DNA from: Palsa-601 sp963801185
Lineage (GTDB): Bacteria > Actinomycetota > Acidimicrobiia > Acidimicrobiales > Bog-793
DNA: 64,000 bases
Assembly (NCBI GenBank): GCA_963801185.1
Contig: CAWDDW010000001.1
Location: forward strand, 310,001-374,000
Direction: 5' to 3'
The notes beneath the pieces were generated by a model, which searched no databases, was not told the origin of the DNA, and worked only from the letters and a program-made list of their open reading frames with translations. Positions 27,643 through 38,424 of this stretch are shown piece after piece. Every line of letters starts with the position of its first letter. Positions within the stretch are counted from its first letter, which is position 1. Made by a program: the position numbers and the translations under genes.

Positions 27643-27661
27643 CCGTCCGGGCGCCGGACGG
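27643..27661. terminator. Bidirectional hairpin between convergent genes
   Basis: CCGTCCGG, loop GCG, CCGGACGG: a perfect 8-bp stem with a 3-nt loop exactly filling the gap between the EAL stop (27627) and the GNAT stop (27662). No strong T-run on either side, but the location is that of a shared terminator. Confidence 0.6.
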
Positions 27662-28156
27662 TTACTTGAGCTCGAGACGCAGCTCGTCTTCGCGTATGTG
27701 TGGGCGGCCCGGCAAGGAATCGGTTCGGCCCGTCCGCACGAAACCAAGGCTCTCGTACAGCGCCATCGCCGCTCCGTTGCCCTCCGCGACCCACAGCGTG
27801 ACTGCCTTCACCTGTTCTCGACGGGAGTGCTCGAGCACCTCCGAGACCAGCCGAGCAGCGATCCCGCGGCGCCGGTACTCCGGCGCTACCCACATCGAGA
27901 CCAGTTCGAGGGCGTCGCGTTGAGGCTCGCCATCTTCGCCAGCCGGGCGGTAGACCCCGACGATCCCGCAGGCCACACCGTCGCAGTCAGCCAAGAAGCC
28001 AGCGCTCGTCACACAGCGCGAACGCCACATCTCTTCGTCGAAGGCCAGCTCCCGGTCGAGGGTCGAACCGAAGGCGTCCGGCGAGTCCTGCAGCGCTCGC
28101 AGCCTGATGTCGCGGAGAACCTCCCACTCGGGCGGCTGCAGGCGGTGGATCGCCAT
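27662..28156 (-). CDS. GNAT family N-acetyltransferase
   Basis: A 164-residue GNAT acetyltransferase. The acetyl-CoA binding A motif is VAPEYRRRGIAARLV, followed by VAEGNGAAMALYESLGFVRTGR. The substrate is unknown. ATG 28156 (MAIHRLQPPEWEVLRDIRLRAL) matches the usual GNAT N terminus, although GAGGG sits very close to it; a GTG at 28216 would add 20 residues. Confidence 0.82.
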   Translation of the reverse strand: MAIHRLQPPEWEVLRDIRLRALQDSPDAFGSTLDRELAFDEEMWRSRCVTSAGFLADCDGVACGIVGVYRPAGEDGEPQRDALELVSMWVAPEYRRRGIAARLVSEVLEHSRREQVKAVTLWVAEGNGAAMALYESLGFVRTGRTDSLPGRPHIREDELRLELK

Positions 28157-28258
28157 CCCTCGGTCGTCGGATACCACCGCTAGAAGGTACTTCGCCGAGG
28201 ACAGCGCTCCGGTCACCGAGCCGTCGTGACCCGGCCATTCCGATACCCCGGCCGGGCG

Positions 28259-29966
28259 CTACCGCCGGACGAGGCGCCCTGGACGCGCCCCGGTCGCCTC
28301 GCCGTCTTCGAAAGTCACCTCGCCCGCGACGATCGTGTATCGGTAACCGTCGGCACGTTGCACCAGTCTGCGACCTCCGGCGGGAAGGTCATGGACCATC
28401 TTCGGCGCGTGGAGCGTGAGGGCGTCGAGGTCGATCACGTTCATGTCGGCGCGCTTTCCGACCTCGACGCTGCCCCGGTCGTCGAAGCCGAACGCCGAGG
28501 CGGTGCGGCTCGTCTGCAGAGCGACGGCCTCCTCGAGGCTCAACTTCTCGCCGCGGCTGCGGTCCCTCACCCAGTGCGTCAGCAGATAGGTTGGCATGCT
28601 GGCGTCGCAGATCAGGCCGCAGTGAGCGCCACCGTCGCTCAGGCCGAGCACGGCACGGGGATGCGTGATCATCTCCCTGATGGCATCGTGGTTGCCGTCG
28701 ACGTAGCTCGCGAGAGGCGCGAAGAGCAGCGCCGTCCCGTCTGCCTCGAGCAGCCAGTCGAGCGCGACCTCTTCTGGTGAGCGGCCCTCTCGCCGCGCGG
28801 TGGCAGCGATGCTCGTGCTCGGGTCGGGCTCGTAGTCCGGCGGGTCGCCGAGCCGGAAGATCTGATCGAAGCGCGACATCAGGGCGGACGCGATCACGCT
28901 GTCCGTGCCCGGCTTCTCGGCCACTAGGCGCTGCCTCACCGCCGGGTCCGAGAGCCGGGCGACGCGGTCGGCGAGCGGCAGGTTCGCGATCTCGTTGTAG
29001 GTCGGGTGTGTGAGGAAAGGGTGGAGCGAGGACTGAAGACCGAACAGCATGCCGGTCGGCCGGCAGGCGACCTGTGGCCTGATGTCAATGCCCAGCTTGG
29101 CGAGGGCGTCGGCGTCGGCGAGCGCGTCGCGGTAACCGGTCGGGTTCCACGGTGTCTGAGCGAGCCCGTAGGTGACGCGGGTATCGGCGCGTTCGGCCAG
29201 ATCCATCATCCAAGCGCGTTCGTCGGCGAACTCCGGCTGGTCGGTCACGACCTCGAAGACGCGAGCCTTCCCGTCGGCAAGGACACCTCCGAGCTTCCAG
29301 CAACTCCTCAGATGGCGCACGCGTCCCGGGGACGAGACCGTGCTTCGACCGGTGAAGGACGGTCCGTGAGGTGGACAGGCCGATCGCCCCGGCATCGAGT
29401 CCGTCTTTCACGATCGCAGCCATCTCAGCGATCTCGGCGTCGGTGGCGTCGTCGTGTGCCCGCTCGCCGAGCACGTACGCGCGTACGGCCGCATGTGGCA
29501 CCTGAGCTGCAATGTCCATGACCCGAGCCGTCCTGTCGAGCGCGTCGAGGTATTCGCCGAAGCTCTCCCATTGCCAGTCGATGCCCTCGTGCAAGGCGGT
29601 GCCGGGGATGTCCTCCACACCTTCCATCAGCTCGATGAGGAAGTCCTGGGAGTCAGGGCGAACCGGTGCGAAGCCGACGCCGCAGTTGCCCATCACCACC
29701 GTGGTCACTCCGTGCCAGCTGGAAGGTGACATCTCTGGGTCCCAAGTTGCCTGGCCGTCGTAGTGCGTGTGGATGTCCACCCAGCCTGGCGTGACGAGGC
29801 GGCCGTCAGCGTCGATCTCCCGCCGGGCAGGACCGACGGGCGCTCCGCCGTTCGCGCTGTGCTCGACAGCGGTGATGACGCCATCGTCCGTCGCGACGTC
29901 CGCGTGGAAAGCCTCCGCACCGGTGCCGTCGACCAATGTGGCATTGCGGATGACGAGGTCGTGCAT
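28259..29966 (-). pseudogene. N-acyl-D-amino-acid deacylase (amidohydrolase), one frameshift
   Basis: An amidohydrolase of about 568 residues when repaired, of the D-aminoacylase/DUF-type family that deacylates N-acyl-D-amino acids. The N-terminal beta-sandwich strand is MHDLVIRNATLVDGTGA; metal ligands are in HTHYDGQ; later blocks are SDGGAHCG and GKRADMNVIDLD. A one-base insertion near 29297 separates SEELL from GGVLADGKARVFEV; both halves are otherwise intact. ATG 29966. Divergent from the GH29 gene. Confidence 0.8.
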
Positions 29967-30071
29967 CACTGCCTCCCCGAGCCCTCGAGTGCTTGACCAA
30001 CGATCGTAGGCGCGCGGCGAGTCCGCCACGCCGTTTCCGCGGGGAGCCGTCGTGGCCCTTAGCATCTCGCG

Positions 30072-31334
30072 ATGGCCGACTGGTTTGACGCCGCCCGTCT
30101 CGGGCTCTTCGTGCACTGGGGTCCGTACAGCAAGGCTCGTCTCGAGCCATCTTGGCCAATGGTCGGCGGCATTCCCATCCTCCCGAACTGCCAGTCGCTG
30201 ACGGTGGGGGGGTACGACGCCTTGACGGCCGGCTGGGCCCCACCGCCTGGCGCGCCGGCGGAGTGGGCGGAGCTCGCCGCTTCCTGTGGAGTGGACTACG
30301 CCGTGCTGACGACGAAGCACCACGACGGTTTCACGCTCTTCCCAAGTGACTTCAGCGAGCACGGGATCCACATGAGCGCGCCAGGGCGAGACCTGGTCGA
30401 CGAATTCGTCACGGCGATGCGGATGGCTGGGATCCGGGTTGGCCTGTACTTCTCGTTGCCCGACTGGCACCACAGGTGCTATCCCGCCTTCACCGACGAG
30501 ATGCGGCCGTACCCGGCACTCGGCTACCCGAGACCGGCACCCGAGGAGTGGGAGCGCTTCCTCGCCGACCAGCGTGGTCAGATCGGCGAGCTCCTGACGC
30601 GCTACGGCACAATCGACCTGCTCTGGTTCGACGGCGGTTGGGAGCGGACGGCCGAGGAGTGGCGCTCGGACGAGTTGAAGGCCTTCATCTTCGAGCGGCA
30701 ACCGCGGATCGTGACGAACGACCGTTGCCCGGGACTCAGCGGGTACAGCTCGATGCTTTACGAGGGCGTCGTGCCGTTCGACGGCGGATCCGAGCCATGG
30801 GAGGCCTGCGTCCCGCTCGACGACAGCTGGGGCCCTCTCGACCACGACTCCGGTCGCAAGAGCACGAGGGAGGTCGTCGGCCTCCTCGCCGACGCCGCCG
30901 CGGGCGGAGGCCGGCTGTTGTTGAACCTCGCCCCGCTCGGCGGCGGGTCGCTGATGGACTGGCAGCGCGAGCGTCTCGAAGGCCTGGCGCGCTGGCTCGC
31001 CCGCAACGGCGAAGCGATCTCCGGGACCCGCCCGGCCGGGCTCAGGCCAGGACAGTTCTACGGCCCCGTCACCCGGTCGGGCAACAGGTACTTCCTCATC
31101 TGCCCGATGCGACCAGAAGGCCTCACAGTCCTCCGCGCCGTGCGAGGTCGGCGCGTCACCGGAGCGCGGCTCCTCGGCGCGGGGACGCCGGTCGAGTTCT
31201 CGTTGCGGATATCCGCCTTCGAGCGCATGATCAGCGCAGACCCGCTGTGCGACGTGCTCTTTCATGTCGGAGGGGCAGCTTCGGCAGACCTGGTCACCGT
31301 GATCGAACTCGAGACTTCCGGCGAGCTCGCCTGA
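30072..31334 (+). CDS. Glycoside hydrolase family 29 (alpha-L-fucosidase-like)
   Basis: A 420-residue GH29 enzyme, a retaining alpha-L-fucosidase family. It begins WFDAARLGLFVHWG; TTKHHDGFTLF carries the conserved HH pair, and LLWFDGGWE contains the likely nucleophile Asp187. The C-terminal beta-sandwich is short. No signal peptide is visible, so it would act in the cytoplasm on small fucosides. It is only about 100 bp from the divergent D-aminoacylase. No fucose transport or catabolism genes are nearby. Confidence 0.85.
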   Translation: MADWFDAARLGLFVHWGPYSKARLEPSWPMVGGIPILPNCQSLTVGGYDALTAGWAPPPGAPAEWAELAASCGVDYAVLTTKHHDGFTLFPSDFSEHGIHMSAPGRDLVDEFVTAMRMAGIRVGLYFSLPDWHHRCYPAFTDEMRPYPALGYPRPAPEEWERFLADQRGQIGELLTRYGTIDLLWFDGGWERTAEEWRSDELKAFIFERQPRIVTNDRCPGLSGYSSMLYEGVVPFDGGSEPWEACVPLDDSWGPLDHDSGRKSTREVVGLLADAAAGGGRLLLNLAPLGGGSLMDWQRERLEGLARWLARNGEAISGTRPAGLRPGQFYGPVTRSGNRYFLICPMRPEGLTVLRAVRGRRVTGARLLGAGTPVEFSLRISAFERMISADPLCDVLFHVGGAASADLVTVIELETSGELA

Positions 31335-31437
31335 GGATAATGGCGCGCCGGTCTCCTTGACGGAGCCGGTAAAGACCCTCAGACTGACATCACCGCCCCG
31401 TTCCCCGAGGTGCGGTGAGAGAGACTCGGAGGTCCCC

Positions 31438-32520
31438 ATGAGCACGAAGGTGTACCAACTCCCGGTTGACAAGACCGGTTGGCAGACCGCGGACAAGACG
31501 GGGACGGCAACCTTCACCTGGGAGTACGACGACGTCCGGGACAAGCTCATCAACCTCTACGACAAGGGCAAGCGCAAGCAGTGGAACGCCGCTGAGCGCA
31601 TCGACTGGTCCCATGACCCCGATCTCGAGAACCCCCTCCAGATACCAGACGAGATCGTGCCCATCTTCGGCTCTCCGGTCTGGGACAAGCTGACCGACGA
31701 AGAAAAGGGGACGGTGCGTCGGCACCTCGTAGGATGGCAGTTCAGCCAGTTTCTCCATGGCGAGCAAGGCGCGCTCATCTGCGCCGCCAAGATCGTCCAG
31801 AACGTCCCGGACATCGACTCCAAGTTCTACGCGGGTACCCAAGTGATGGACGAGGCGCGCCACGTCGAGACGTACTCGCGCTACCTCAACAAGATCGAGA
31901 CGGCGTACCCGATCAACTACAACCTGAAGGCCATCCTCGACGACGTCTTGAGCGACTCGCGGTGGGACATGACCTATCTCGGGATGCAGGTGCTCATCGA
32001 AGGGCTCGCCCTCGCCGCCTTCGGCCTCATCCGCAACACCACGGGTGACCCGCTCGGCAAGGCCGTGAACGCCTACGTGATGCAGGACGAGGCCCGGCAC
32101 GTCATGTTCGGCCGCCTTGCGCTGCGCGACTACTACCCGCAGCTCACCCAAGCTGAGCGCGACGACCGCGAGGACTTCTGCGCCGAGGCCTGTTACACGA
32201 TGAGGGATCGTTTCTTGGGAGAGGAGCTGTGGCAGCGTCTCGGCTACGACGCGGCGGACTGCATCGACTACGTCGAGAACTCAGAGCTGCAGCAGACCTT
32301 TCGCGGTCTGTTGTTCGCGCGGATCGTGCCGACCTTGAGAGACGTCGGGCTCTGGGGTCCGAAGATGCGCCAGACCTTCTCCGACATGGGAGTCATGGGC
32401 TACGAGTCGACGGACCTCGACGAGGTCATGGCCGAAGACGAGGCGATCGCCGAGCAGCTCGACTCGGACAGGGCCACCTACATTGCCTCAGTCGTCGCCG
32501 AGGGCGCGGCAACCGACTGA
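31438..32520 (+). CDS. AurF/R2-like ferritin-like diiron protein
   Basis: A 360-residue four-helix-bundle protein. Diiron ligand motifs are GEQGALICAA, MDEARHVETY, IEGLALAAFG and QDEARHVMFG: two ExxH-type pairs plus two further Glu. This resembles R2-like or AurF-like N-oxygenases and actinobacterial ferritin-like oxidases. ATG 31438 has GGAGGT upstream. The substrate is not known. The S9 peptidase start lies 20 bp downstream, so the two are probably co-transcribed. Confidence 0.82.
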   Translation: MSTKVYQLPVDKTGWQTADKTGTATFTWEYDDVRDKLINLYDKGKRKQWNAAERIDWSHDPDLENPLQIPDEIVPIFGSPVWDKLTDEEKGTVRRHLVGWQFSQFLHGEQGALICAAKIVQNVPDIDSKFYAGTQVMDEARHVETYSRYLNKIETAYPINYNLKAILDDVLSDSRWDMTYLGMQVLIEGLALAAFGLIRNTTGDPLGKAVNAYVMQDEARHVMFGRLALRDYYPQLTQAERDDREDFCAEACYTMRDRFLGEELWQRLGYDAADCIDYVENSELQQTFRGLLFARIVPTLRDVGLWGPKMRQTFSDMGVMGYESTDLDEVMAEDEAIAEQLDSDRATYIASVVAEGAATD

Positions 32521-32539
32521 CTCGGCGCGCCGAGAACAC

Positions 32540-34378
32540 ATGGACCTGCGACAACTCCTCGAGAGCCGCTCTGCCCGAGCACTCGACGAGGACTCGGCCG
32601 GTCGGGTGCTCGTCTCCTCCGACCTCACCGGCACATTCCAGCTCTATCGAGCTCGGAGACGAGCTCCGCCAGCTGACCGACTTCGGCGAACCGGTATCGG
32701 GCAGGTACGTTCCCGGCGGCAGGGGGGCGGTCGTGCAGATGGACGACGGGGGAAACGAGCGCCATCAGCTCTACCTCATGGATCTCGACGATCCACCCCT
32801 CGAAGACGTATCCCGGCTCCAAGCCCTGACATCCTCGCCGGAGTACGTCCACAGCCTGCTCGGTGTACAACCCGACGGCCGCCAGATCGCGTTCTCCTCG
32901 AACCGGCGCAACGGCGTGGATTTCGACGTCTACCTGCTCGACCTCGAGAACTTCAAGAGGTGACCACCGTGTACGCCGACGGTGGCTGGGTCCAAGAGGC
33001 CACTGGCTACTCGCCCTCGGGGCGGTACCTGTCGTTCCTCCTGCCGGGGCTGCGGCCACTCGACATGGAGCTCTGCCTGGCCGACTTCAGCAACGGCGAC
33101 ATCCTTCGCCCGATGCCGCATCCCGACGAGGCTGCCGCCGTCGGCGGGCCGGCCTGGGTGAGCGAGACGGCCTTCTTCGTGAGCTCGGACATAGGGCGCG
33201 ACCTCGCCGCCATCGTGTTGCACGACCTCTTGACGGGGCAGTCGGTCACGGTTCTCGAGGACGCGCACGATCTCGAGTGCATGGCGAGCGCGGACGGCTC
33301 GACCCTTCTCGTCGTGGCCGACACCGGCGGCTCCTCTCGCGCCGAGCTGTTCCAGGTCGACTCAAGTGGCAGGACACCGCGGCTCTCGGCGCCGCAGTCC
33401 GTTCCCCTGCCAGGGCAGGGGGTCATCTACGCATCGCTGCTCACCCCGCCGCCGCTCGTACACCGGCAAGGTCTGCACGTGACCTACACCTTCACGTCGC
33501 CCCTCATCCCAGGCGACGTCTGGAGAGTCGAGCGCTCGGGCGAGGTGCCAGAACGGCTGACCCTCAGCCCCGGTCCGGATCCAGTGGGCGACAGCCTCGT
33601 CGAGCCATCTGTCGAGTCGGTGACGAGTTTCGACGGCGAGCGAGTCCCGCTGTTCGCCTACCGGCCGACCGGCTCGGCGGGCTCCGGCGCGGGCTGGCCG
33701 GTCGTGGTCCTCGTTCACGGCGGGCCCGAGAGCCAGTCGGTCCTCGCCTTCAACCCGATCATTCAGGGGCTCGTCGAGCGAGGCTTCGCCGTCGTCGTGC
33801 CGAACGTCCGCGGCTCGACCGGCTACGGCAGGAGATACGCGGGGCTCGACGACAGGACCCGCCGCCTCGACTCAGTCGCCGACCTGGCCGCGATTCACGA
33901 GTGGCTGCCGTCAGCCGGGCTCGACCCCGGTCGGGCGGCGCTCTATGGCGGCTCCTATGGCGGATACATGGTGCTGGCGGGATTGGCCTTCCACCCCGAG
34001 CTGTGGGCGGCGGGAGTGGACGTGGTGGGTATCTCGGACCTAGTGACGTTTCTCGAGAACACTTCGGCCTATCGGCGTGCGTACCGCGAGCGCGAGTACG
34101 GGTTCCTCGCGACAGACCGGGAGTTCTTGGCAAAGGCGTCACCCCTCCGCCGAGCAGACAGCATCGAGGCGCCGCTGTTCGTGATCCACGGGGAGAACGA
34201 CTCCCGCGTCCCCGTCTCGGAGGCGCGTCAGCTCGTCGCGTCCCTCGAGCGCAGGGGAGTACCACATGAGCTCATGATCTTCGAGGATGAAGGACACGGC
34301 CTCGCCAAGCTCAAGAACCGGTTGGAGGCCTACCCGAGGGCGGTCGAGTTCCTCGAGCAGTATCTATCGCTCCGATGA
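32540..34378 (+). pseudogene. S9 family prolyl oligopeptidase / acylaminoacyl peptidase, two frameshifts
   Basis: About 610 residues when repaired: an N-terminal beta-propeller (TGTFQLY, HQLYLMDLDD, IAFSSNRRNGVDFDVYLLDL) and a C-terminal alpha/beta hydrolase. Catalytic Ser lies in GGSYGGYM (about 33957), Asp in HGENDSRVP and His in DEGHGLAKLKNR. An extra C near 32649 and a missing base near 32955 break the propeller part; the catalytic half is intact. Cytoplasmic peptide turnover is the likely role. Confidence 0.8.
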
Positions 34379-34804
34379 CCCCTGGTCGAGATCGAGTGCC
34401 GCCGAGTTGATGCAGTAGCGCATTCCGGTCGGTCGCGGCCCGTCCTCGAAGACGTGGCCGAGGTGGCCTCCGCAGCGGCGGCAGCAGACCTCAGTGCGTA
34501 CCATGAACAAGCTGGAGTCACGGTGGAGCGTGACCGCGTCGGCGACGGCCGGCTCGGTGAAAGACGGCCAGCCGGTGCCCGACTCGAATTTCGGTGCCGG
34601 ACGAGAACAGCTCGGCTCCGCACCCAGCACAGCGGTAGATGCCGCCGTCGTGACAGTCCCAGTACCTGCCCGTGAACGCAGGTTCGGTCCCGGCGTGCCT
34701 CAGCACCCGGAATTGCTCGGGGCCAGCTCCTCGCGCCACTGTTCCTCGGTCTTGTCGATCTCCGGTGCTGGCGCTTGGTCGATCTCACGGCGTCGCATTC
34801 TCAT
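34364..34804 (-). pseudogene. msrB: Peptide methionine (R)-S-oxide reductase MsrB, two frameshifts
   Basis: Reduces methionine-R-sulfoxide in oxidised proteins. Reading leftward from ATG 34804: EEQWREELAP, then EQFRVLRHAGTEPAF, CAGCG (zinc), KFESGTGWPSF, CCRRCGGHLGHVF (zinc) and RYCINSAAL with the catalytic Cys. Frame breaks lie near 34720 (missing base) and 34592 (extra base). The repaired protein is about 146 residues, normal for MsrB. Its 3' end overlaps the convergent S9 peptidase by 15 bp. Confidence 0.8.
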
Positions 34805-34835
34805 GTCGTGTAGTCCTTTGGGAGAGGTGCGCGTT

Positions 34836-36222
34836 TCACTTTTCGGCTCGAGCATCGCCGTAGCCGGGATGGGCGACGTCGAGCTTGGCCTTCACGCCCC
34901 AACGGATCGCTCCGAGCACTTCGGGGTCGTCATAGGCAAGGCTCCCGCACCGGATCGCCGCTGCGAGCTCGGCTTCTGATGCGACGCCGAGGCGGGTGAG
35001 GAGCTCGAGGTGGGTTGCCTGCTGACCCGGGCCGAGCTCGATCTCCCGCTTGATCGTGGCAAGCACGTTGGACGCCACACGGGCGTGGAAGGCGAGCGTC
35101 GGGTCAACGGCAGGCCTGACCGAGTCGTCGATCCATCCCCGTACCGCTGCCACGAGCTCCTCTAGGCGTGGTGGCCCATGCAGGTCTGTCCGGGTGGGAG
35201 CCGGCTCGCCGTCGACGCCCGGCACAGCTCCGGGCGCTGCCTCGGCCTCAGGGCCGGCGGTGGCGGTGAGACCGGCGAGCGCCAGGCAGTGGAGCACGTC
35301 CCACTCGTTCTCGCAGGTACGCCGGCCGATAGCGGCCATCTCCACCGACAGACTGCCGAAGGCTCGCGCCGTGGCGGCCATCGCGGCGCACATGATTCCC
35401 CAACGCCAGGTCCCGAAGAGCTCCCACCAGAACAACCCCTCGGGATCGACCGGCCCTCCGCCTGCCGCCTCGTACGCCAGCGAGAGCTCCTCGTAGGTCC
35501 CGAGCCCGAGAACGGGCAGGGGCGACCCGAACCTCCACGCACGCACGCACATCCACCCGAGGTCCTCCAGGGGATCGCCGACATGGCTCAGCTCCCAGTC
35601 GAGGACGGAGCGGAGCCCTTGGCTGTCGACCATGAGGTTCCCCATGCGGAAGTCGCCGTGGACGAGCACGCGGCCGCCGCCCGGCGGACGGTGCTGCTCG
35701 AGCCACTTGAGCCCGGCTTCGAGTGCCGGCAGGCCCTCTGCCAGTTCATGGAGCTTCGCAGCCCACGAGGCGAGCTGATCGCTCTCTTCGAGGCCTGCGA
35801 CGGCGTCCGGGTCGACCCGATGAATCGCTGCCAGAGCCGCGGCGGATTGCGAGACGAGCCGCTCGCGCCCTTGCGCGAATTCGCCGTCGCGAAGGATGCG
35901 GCGAGGGATGGTCTCGCCCGCGATCCGCTCGAGGATCATGTACGAGGAGCCGAGAGCCGACGCGTCGTCGCTCACCGAGACGATCCCGGGCACAGGCACC
36001 CCACAGGCGGCGGCAGCCCGGATGCAGCGCGCCTCGAAGCTCCATCTGATGCCCGATCGCCATCGGGGGATCGAGCCGCAAGATGAGCTGGCGCGTCGGT
36101 GTGCTGAAGGCCCAGGTCGCGCGGGAGGCACCGCCTGTCAGGAGCACGAGGTCGGCGACAGTCTCACCGACCACCAGCGAGAGGCGCGAGGCGAGCGCCT
36201 CAGTCTCGGGCAGCGGTCTCAG
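34836..36222 (-). CDS. Phosphotransferase family (APH / ACAD10-like) protein, one frameshift
   Basis: A kinase-fold protein of about 460 residues. The N-terminal lobe is TGGASRATWAF and LILRLDPP. An extra base near 36040 then shifts frame, and FEARCIRAAAACGVPVPGIV, YMILERIAGETI, VHGDFRMGNLMVD (catalytic Asp) and LDWELSHVGDPLEDLGW continue. A C-terminal extension after about residue 300 is characteristic of APH proteins linked to acyl-CoA metabolism. The start is unclear: no ATG/GTG fits well near 36222, and the gene overlaps the VOC gene's end. Substrate unknown. Confidence 0.75.
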
Positions 36223-36764
36223 CTCGTGCGCTCGCCGGAGCGTGGCGCACGTCGGCCTCGTTGAGCTGGCACGTCCAGGCCGCGAACTCGAGGAGTATCC
36301 CATCGGGGTCGAAGAAGTAGACCGATCGGACGAAGGTGCCAGAGTGCTGCCGCTTCGAGACGCCGAGGCTCGCTGTCGTCGTGATTGAGGATGCCGCTGC
36401 ACTCGACGCCCTTTGACGCCAGTCGCTCGACGTACTCGTCGAAGCGGTCCGGGTCGACGTCGAACGCCAGGTGATTCATGGACCCGATGGCGCTCAGGAA
36501 TTCCGGGAGGCCCGGGAGGGCGCCGGCCGAGGCCACGCCTGGCGCAGGCGCGACCGCGTCGGCGAACCAGAAGAAGGCAAGGCAGTCGCCGTTGCCGATA
36601 TCGAAGAAGAAGTGCTGCCCGCCGCCGAAGGGGAGCTCGATGGTCTTCACGAGAGGCATGCCGAGCACGCCCGAGTAAAAGGCCACCGTGCGTTCCATGT
36701 CGCGGCAGACCAGTGCGACGTGGTTGACGCCCTTCAGGTCGAACTCCTCGTTGCGAATCGGCAT
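36200..36764 (-). CDS. VOC family (glyoxalase/extradiol dioxygenase-like) protein, one frameshift
   Basis: About 187 residues with paired beta-alpha-beta-beta-beta modules: KGVNHVALVCRDMERTVAFY at the N terminus with a first metal ligand His, MNHLAFDV mid-protein, and after a one-base insertion near 36373 SVYFFDPDGILLEF with the terminal Glu ligand. Repaired stop TGA at 36200-36202 lies inside the start region of the downstream phosphotransferase, so the two are coupled. Substrate unknown. Confidence 0.78.
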
Positions 36765-36786
36765 GGCGGCCTCCCTTCCCAGTATC

Positions 36787-37413
36787 TCACGAGGGCTCTA
36801 TGACGTTGCTGGTCGCCGGGTACGGCCCGAAGGCTTCGACCATTCGTTCCGGGACGTCGTCGAGCTCGAGGCGGAGTGCCCGAGTCATGATCGCATGCAT
36901 GATGTACATCGTCGTGATGTAGGTGAGCTCGATGATCTCCTCGTCGCTCAGATGGGCGTGCAACGCGTCGAAGACGCCGTCGGAGACTCGCCCGCCCCTC
37001 ACCAGCGCGTCGGTGTAGGCGAGAACCGCACGTTCTGCCTCGTCGAAGCAGGTGGCGACTTCCCAGGCGGCGATTCCGGCAAGCTTTTCCTCGCTGATCC
37101 CGACGCCTCGCCCTGACTTGAGGTGCTGGGAGTAGACGAACTGGCTCTCGCTCGACCACCCGGCCCGCGCTTGGGCCAGCTCCCTCAGGGCCGGCCGCAG
37201 GAGGCGGTCGGGCGACCGGTAGAGAGCAAAACCCCGCACCGAGTGCCGGAGGACGTCGGGCACGAGGGCGACGGTGGTCCACCAGTCACCGGGGGTCCCC
37301 GTGCTCGTGCCGGGGTCGGTCACCGGATCGCGGTCGCCGAAGAGATAGTCGTACATGGACAAGACGAACGGGTCGTCCGTCTCGGAGCGGGAGACCTGGC
37401 GGAGTCGTGGCAT
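36787..37413 (-). CDS. Carboxymuconolactone decarboxylase (CMD) family protein
   Basis: A 208-residue all-helical CMD/AhpD-fold protein with SESQFVYSQHLKSG and IIELTYITTMYIMHAIMTRAL helices. The AhpD CxxC motif is absent, which argues against peroxidase activity. It may be part of the leftward set with the VOC and phosphotransferase genes (22 bp gap). Divergent from the quinone reductase-like gene with 34 bp between starts. Substrate unknown. Confidence 0.82.
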   Translation of the reverse strand: MPRLRQVSRSETDDPFVLSMYDYLFGDRDPVTDPGTSTGTPGDWWTTVALVPDVLRHSVRGFALYRSPDRLLRPALRELAQARAGWSSESQFVYSQHLKSGRGVGISEEKLAGIAAWEVATCFDEAERAVLAYTDALVRGGRVSDGVFDALHAHLSDEEIIELTYITTMYIMHAIMTRALRLELDDVPERMVEAFGPYPATSNVIEPS

Positions 37414-37447
37414 GAACGTGTTGTAGCCGATCAGCTACCGTCCCATC

Positions 37448-38416
37448 ATGAAAGCAGCCGTGTACTACGAGACGGGTGCCCCTCAAGTCCTCCGCTACGA
37501 GACCGTGCCCGATCCGGCGGTCTCGGCCGGGACCCTGCTCGTGAAGGTCGAGGCGATCAGCATCGAGGGCGGCGACACGCTGAATCGCCTCGGCGGCGAG
37601 CTGTCGAGCGTCCCGCACATCGTCGGTTACCAGTGCGGGGGAACGGTGATCGAGGTCGGCGAAGGCGTCACCCGGTTCGCGGTCGGGGACCGCGTGGTGA
37701 CCACCGGGCTCGACGGGTCGCATGCAGAGTTGCGGGTGGCGCCGGAGAGCTTCTCCTGGAGAATCCCCGAGTCGCTCTCGACCGAGGAAGGCGCTTGCGT
37801 CCCGGTCGCGTACGGCACTGCGCACGACTGCCTGCACGAGTTCGGCACGCTCGCGCCGGGAGAGACCGCGCTGATCCAGGCAGGCGCGAGCGCGGTCGGC
37901 ATTGCCGCCATCCAGATGGCACATGAGATAGGCGCTCGGGTCCTGGCGACGGCGTCGCGCGACGACAAGCTCGAACGCCTTGCCGGGTTCGGTCTCGACG
38001 CCGGAATCAACTACGCGGAGAAAGACCTCGTCTCCGAGGCGCGCCGGCTCACCGAAGGCAGGGGAGTAGACCTCGTCGTCGACACTGTCGGCGGCTCCAC
38101 CTTGCAGGCCAGCCTTGCCTGCCTCGCCTACAGGGGCCGTTGCGTCTCTGTCGGCGACGCCGGGCGTGGAGCCGGTCACGGTCTCGACACCTCCGTGATG
38201 CGGATGAGCAACCTCACGCTGCACGGGTACTTCCTCGGAGCTGAGCTCTTCATGGGCACACGCGCGTACCAGATGATCGCCGACCTGTTGGACGAGATAG
38301 CGGCAGGCCGTTTGAAAGTCGTCATCGACCGCCGCTACCGCCTCGAAGAGGCCGCCGCCGCCCACGCCTACATCGAGAGCCGCCAGGCCTTCGGCCGGGT
38401 CCTGCTCGTCCCGTGA
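37448..38416 (+). CDS. Quinone oxidoreductase-like (zeta-crystallin) medium-chain dehydrogenase
   Basis: A 322-residue MDR enzyme with a GroES-like N-terminal domain (GGDTLNRLGG, GYQCGGTVIEVGEGV) and a Rossmann domain (QAGASAVGIAAIQMA). The structural zinc Cys cluster is missing, as in NADPH:quinone reductases. ATG 37448. Eight bases separate it from the PNPOx-fold gene, so they form an operon. Confidence 0.87.
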   Translation: MKAAVYYETGAPQVLRYETVPDPAVSAGTLLVKVEAISIEGGDTLNRLGGELSSVPHIVGYQCGGTVIEVGEGVTRFAVGDRVVTTGLDGSHAELRVAPESFSWRIPESLSTEEGACVPVAYGTAHDCLHEFGTLAPGETALIQAGASAVGIAAIQMAHEIGARVLATASRDDKLERLAGFGLDAGINYAEKDLVSEARRLTEGRGVDLVVDTVGGSTLQASLACLAYRGRCVSVGDAGRGAGHGLDTSVMRMSNLTLHGYFLGAELFMGTRAYQMIADLLDEIAAGRLKVVIDRRYRLEEAAAAHAYIESRQAFGRVLLVP

Positions 38417-38424
38417 GCTGACCC

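Noticed and set aside
29085..31553. 822-codon minus-strand frame across the GH29 gene
   Set aside because: Only the part from 29966 downward matches amidohydrolases; the rest is antisense shadow of an intact GH29 gene.
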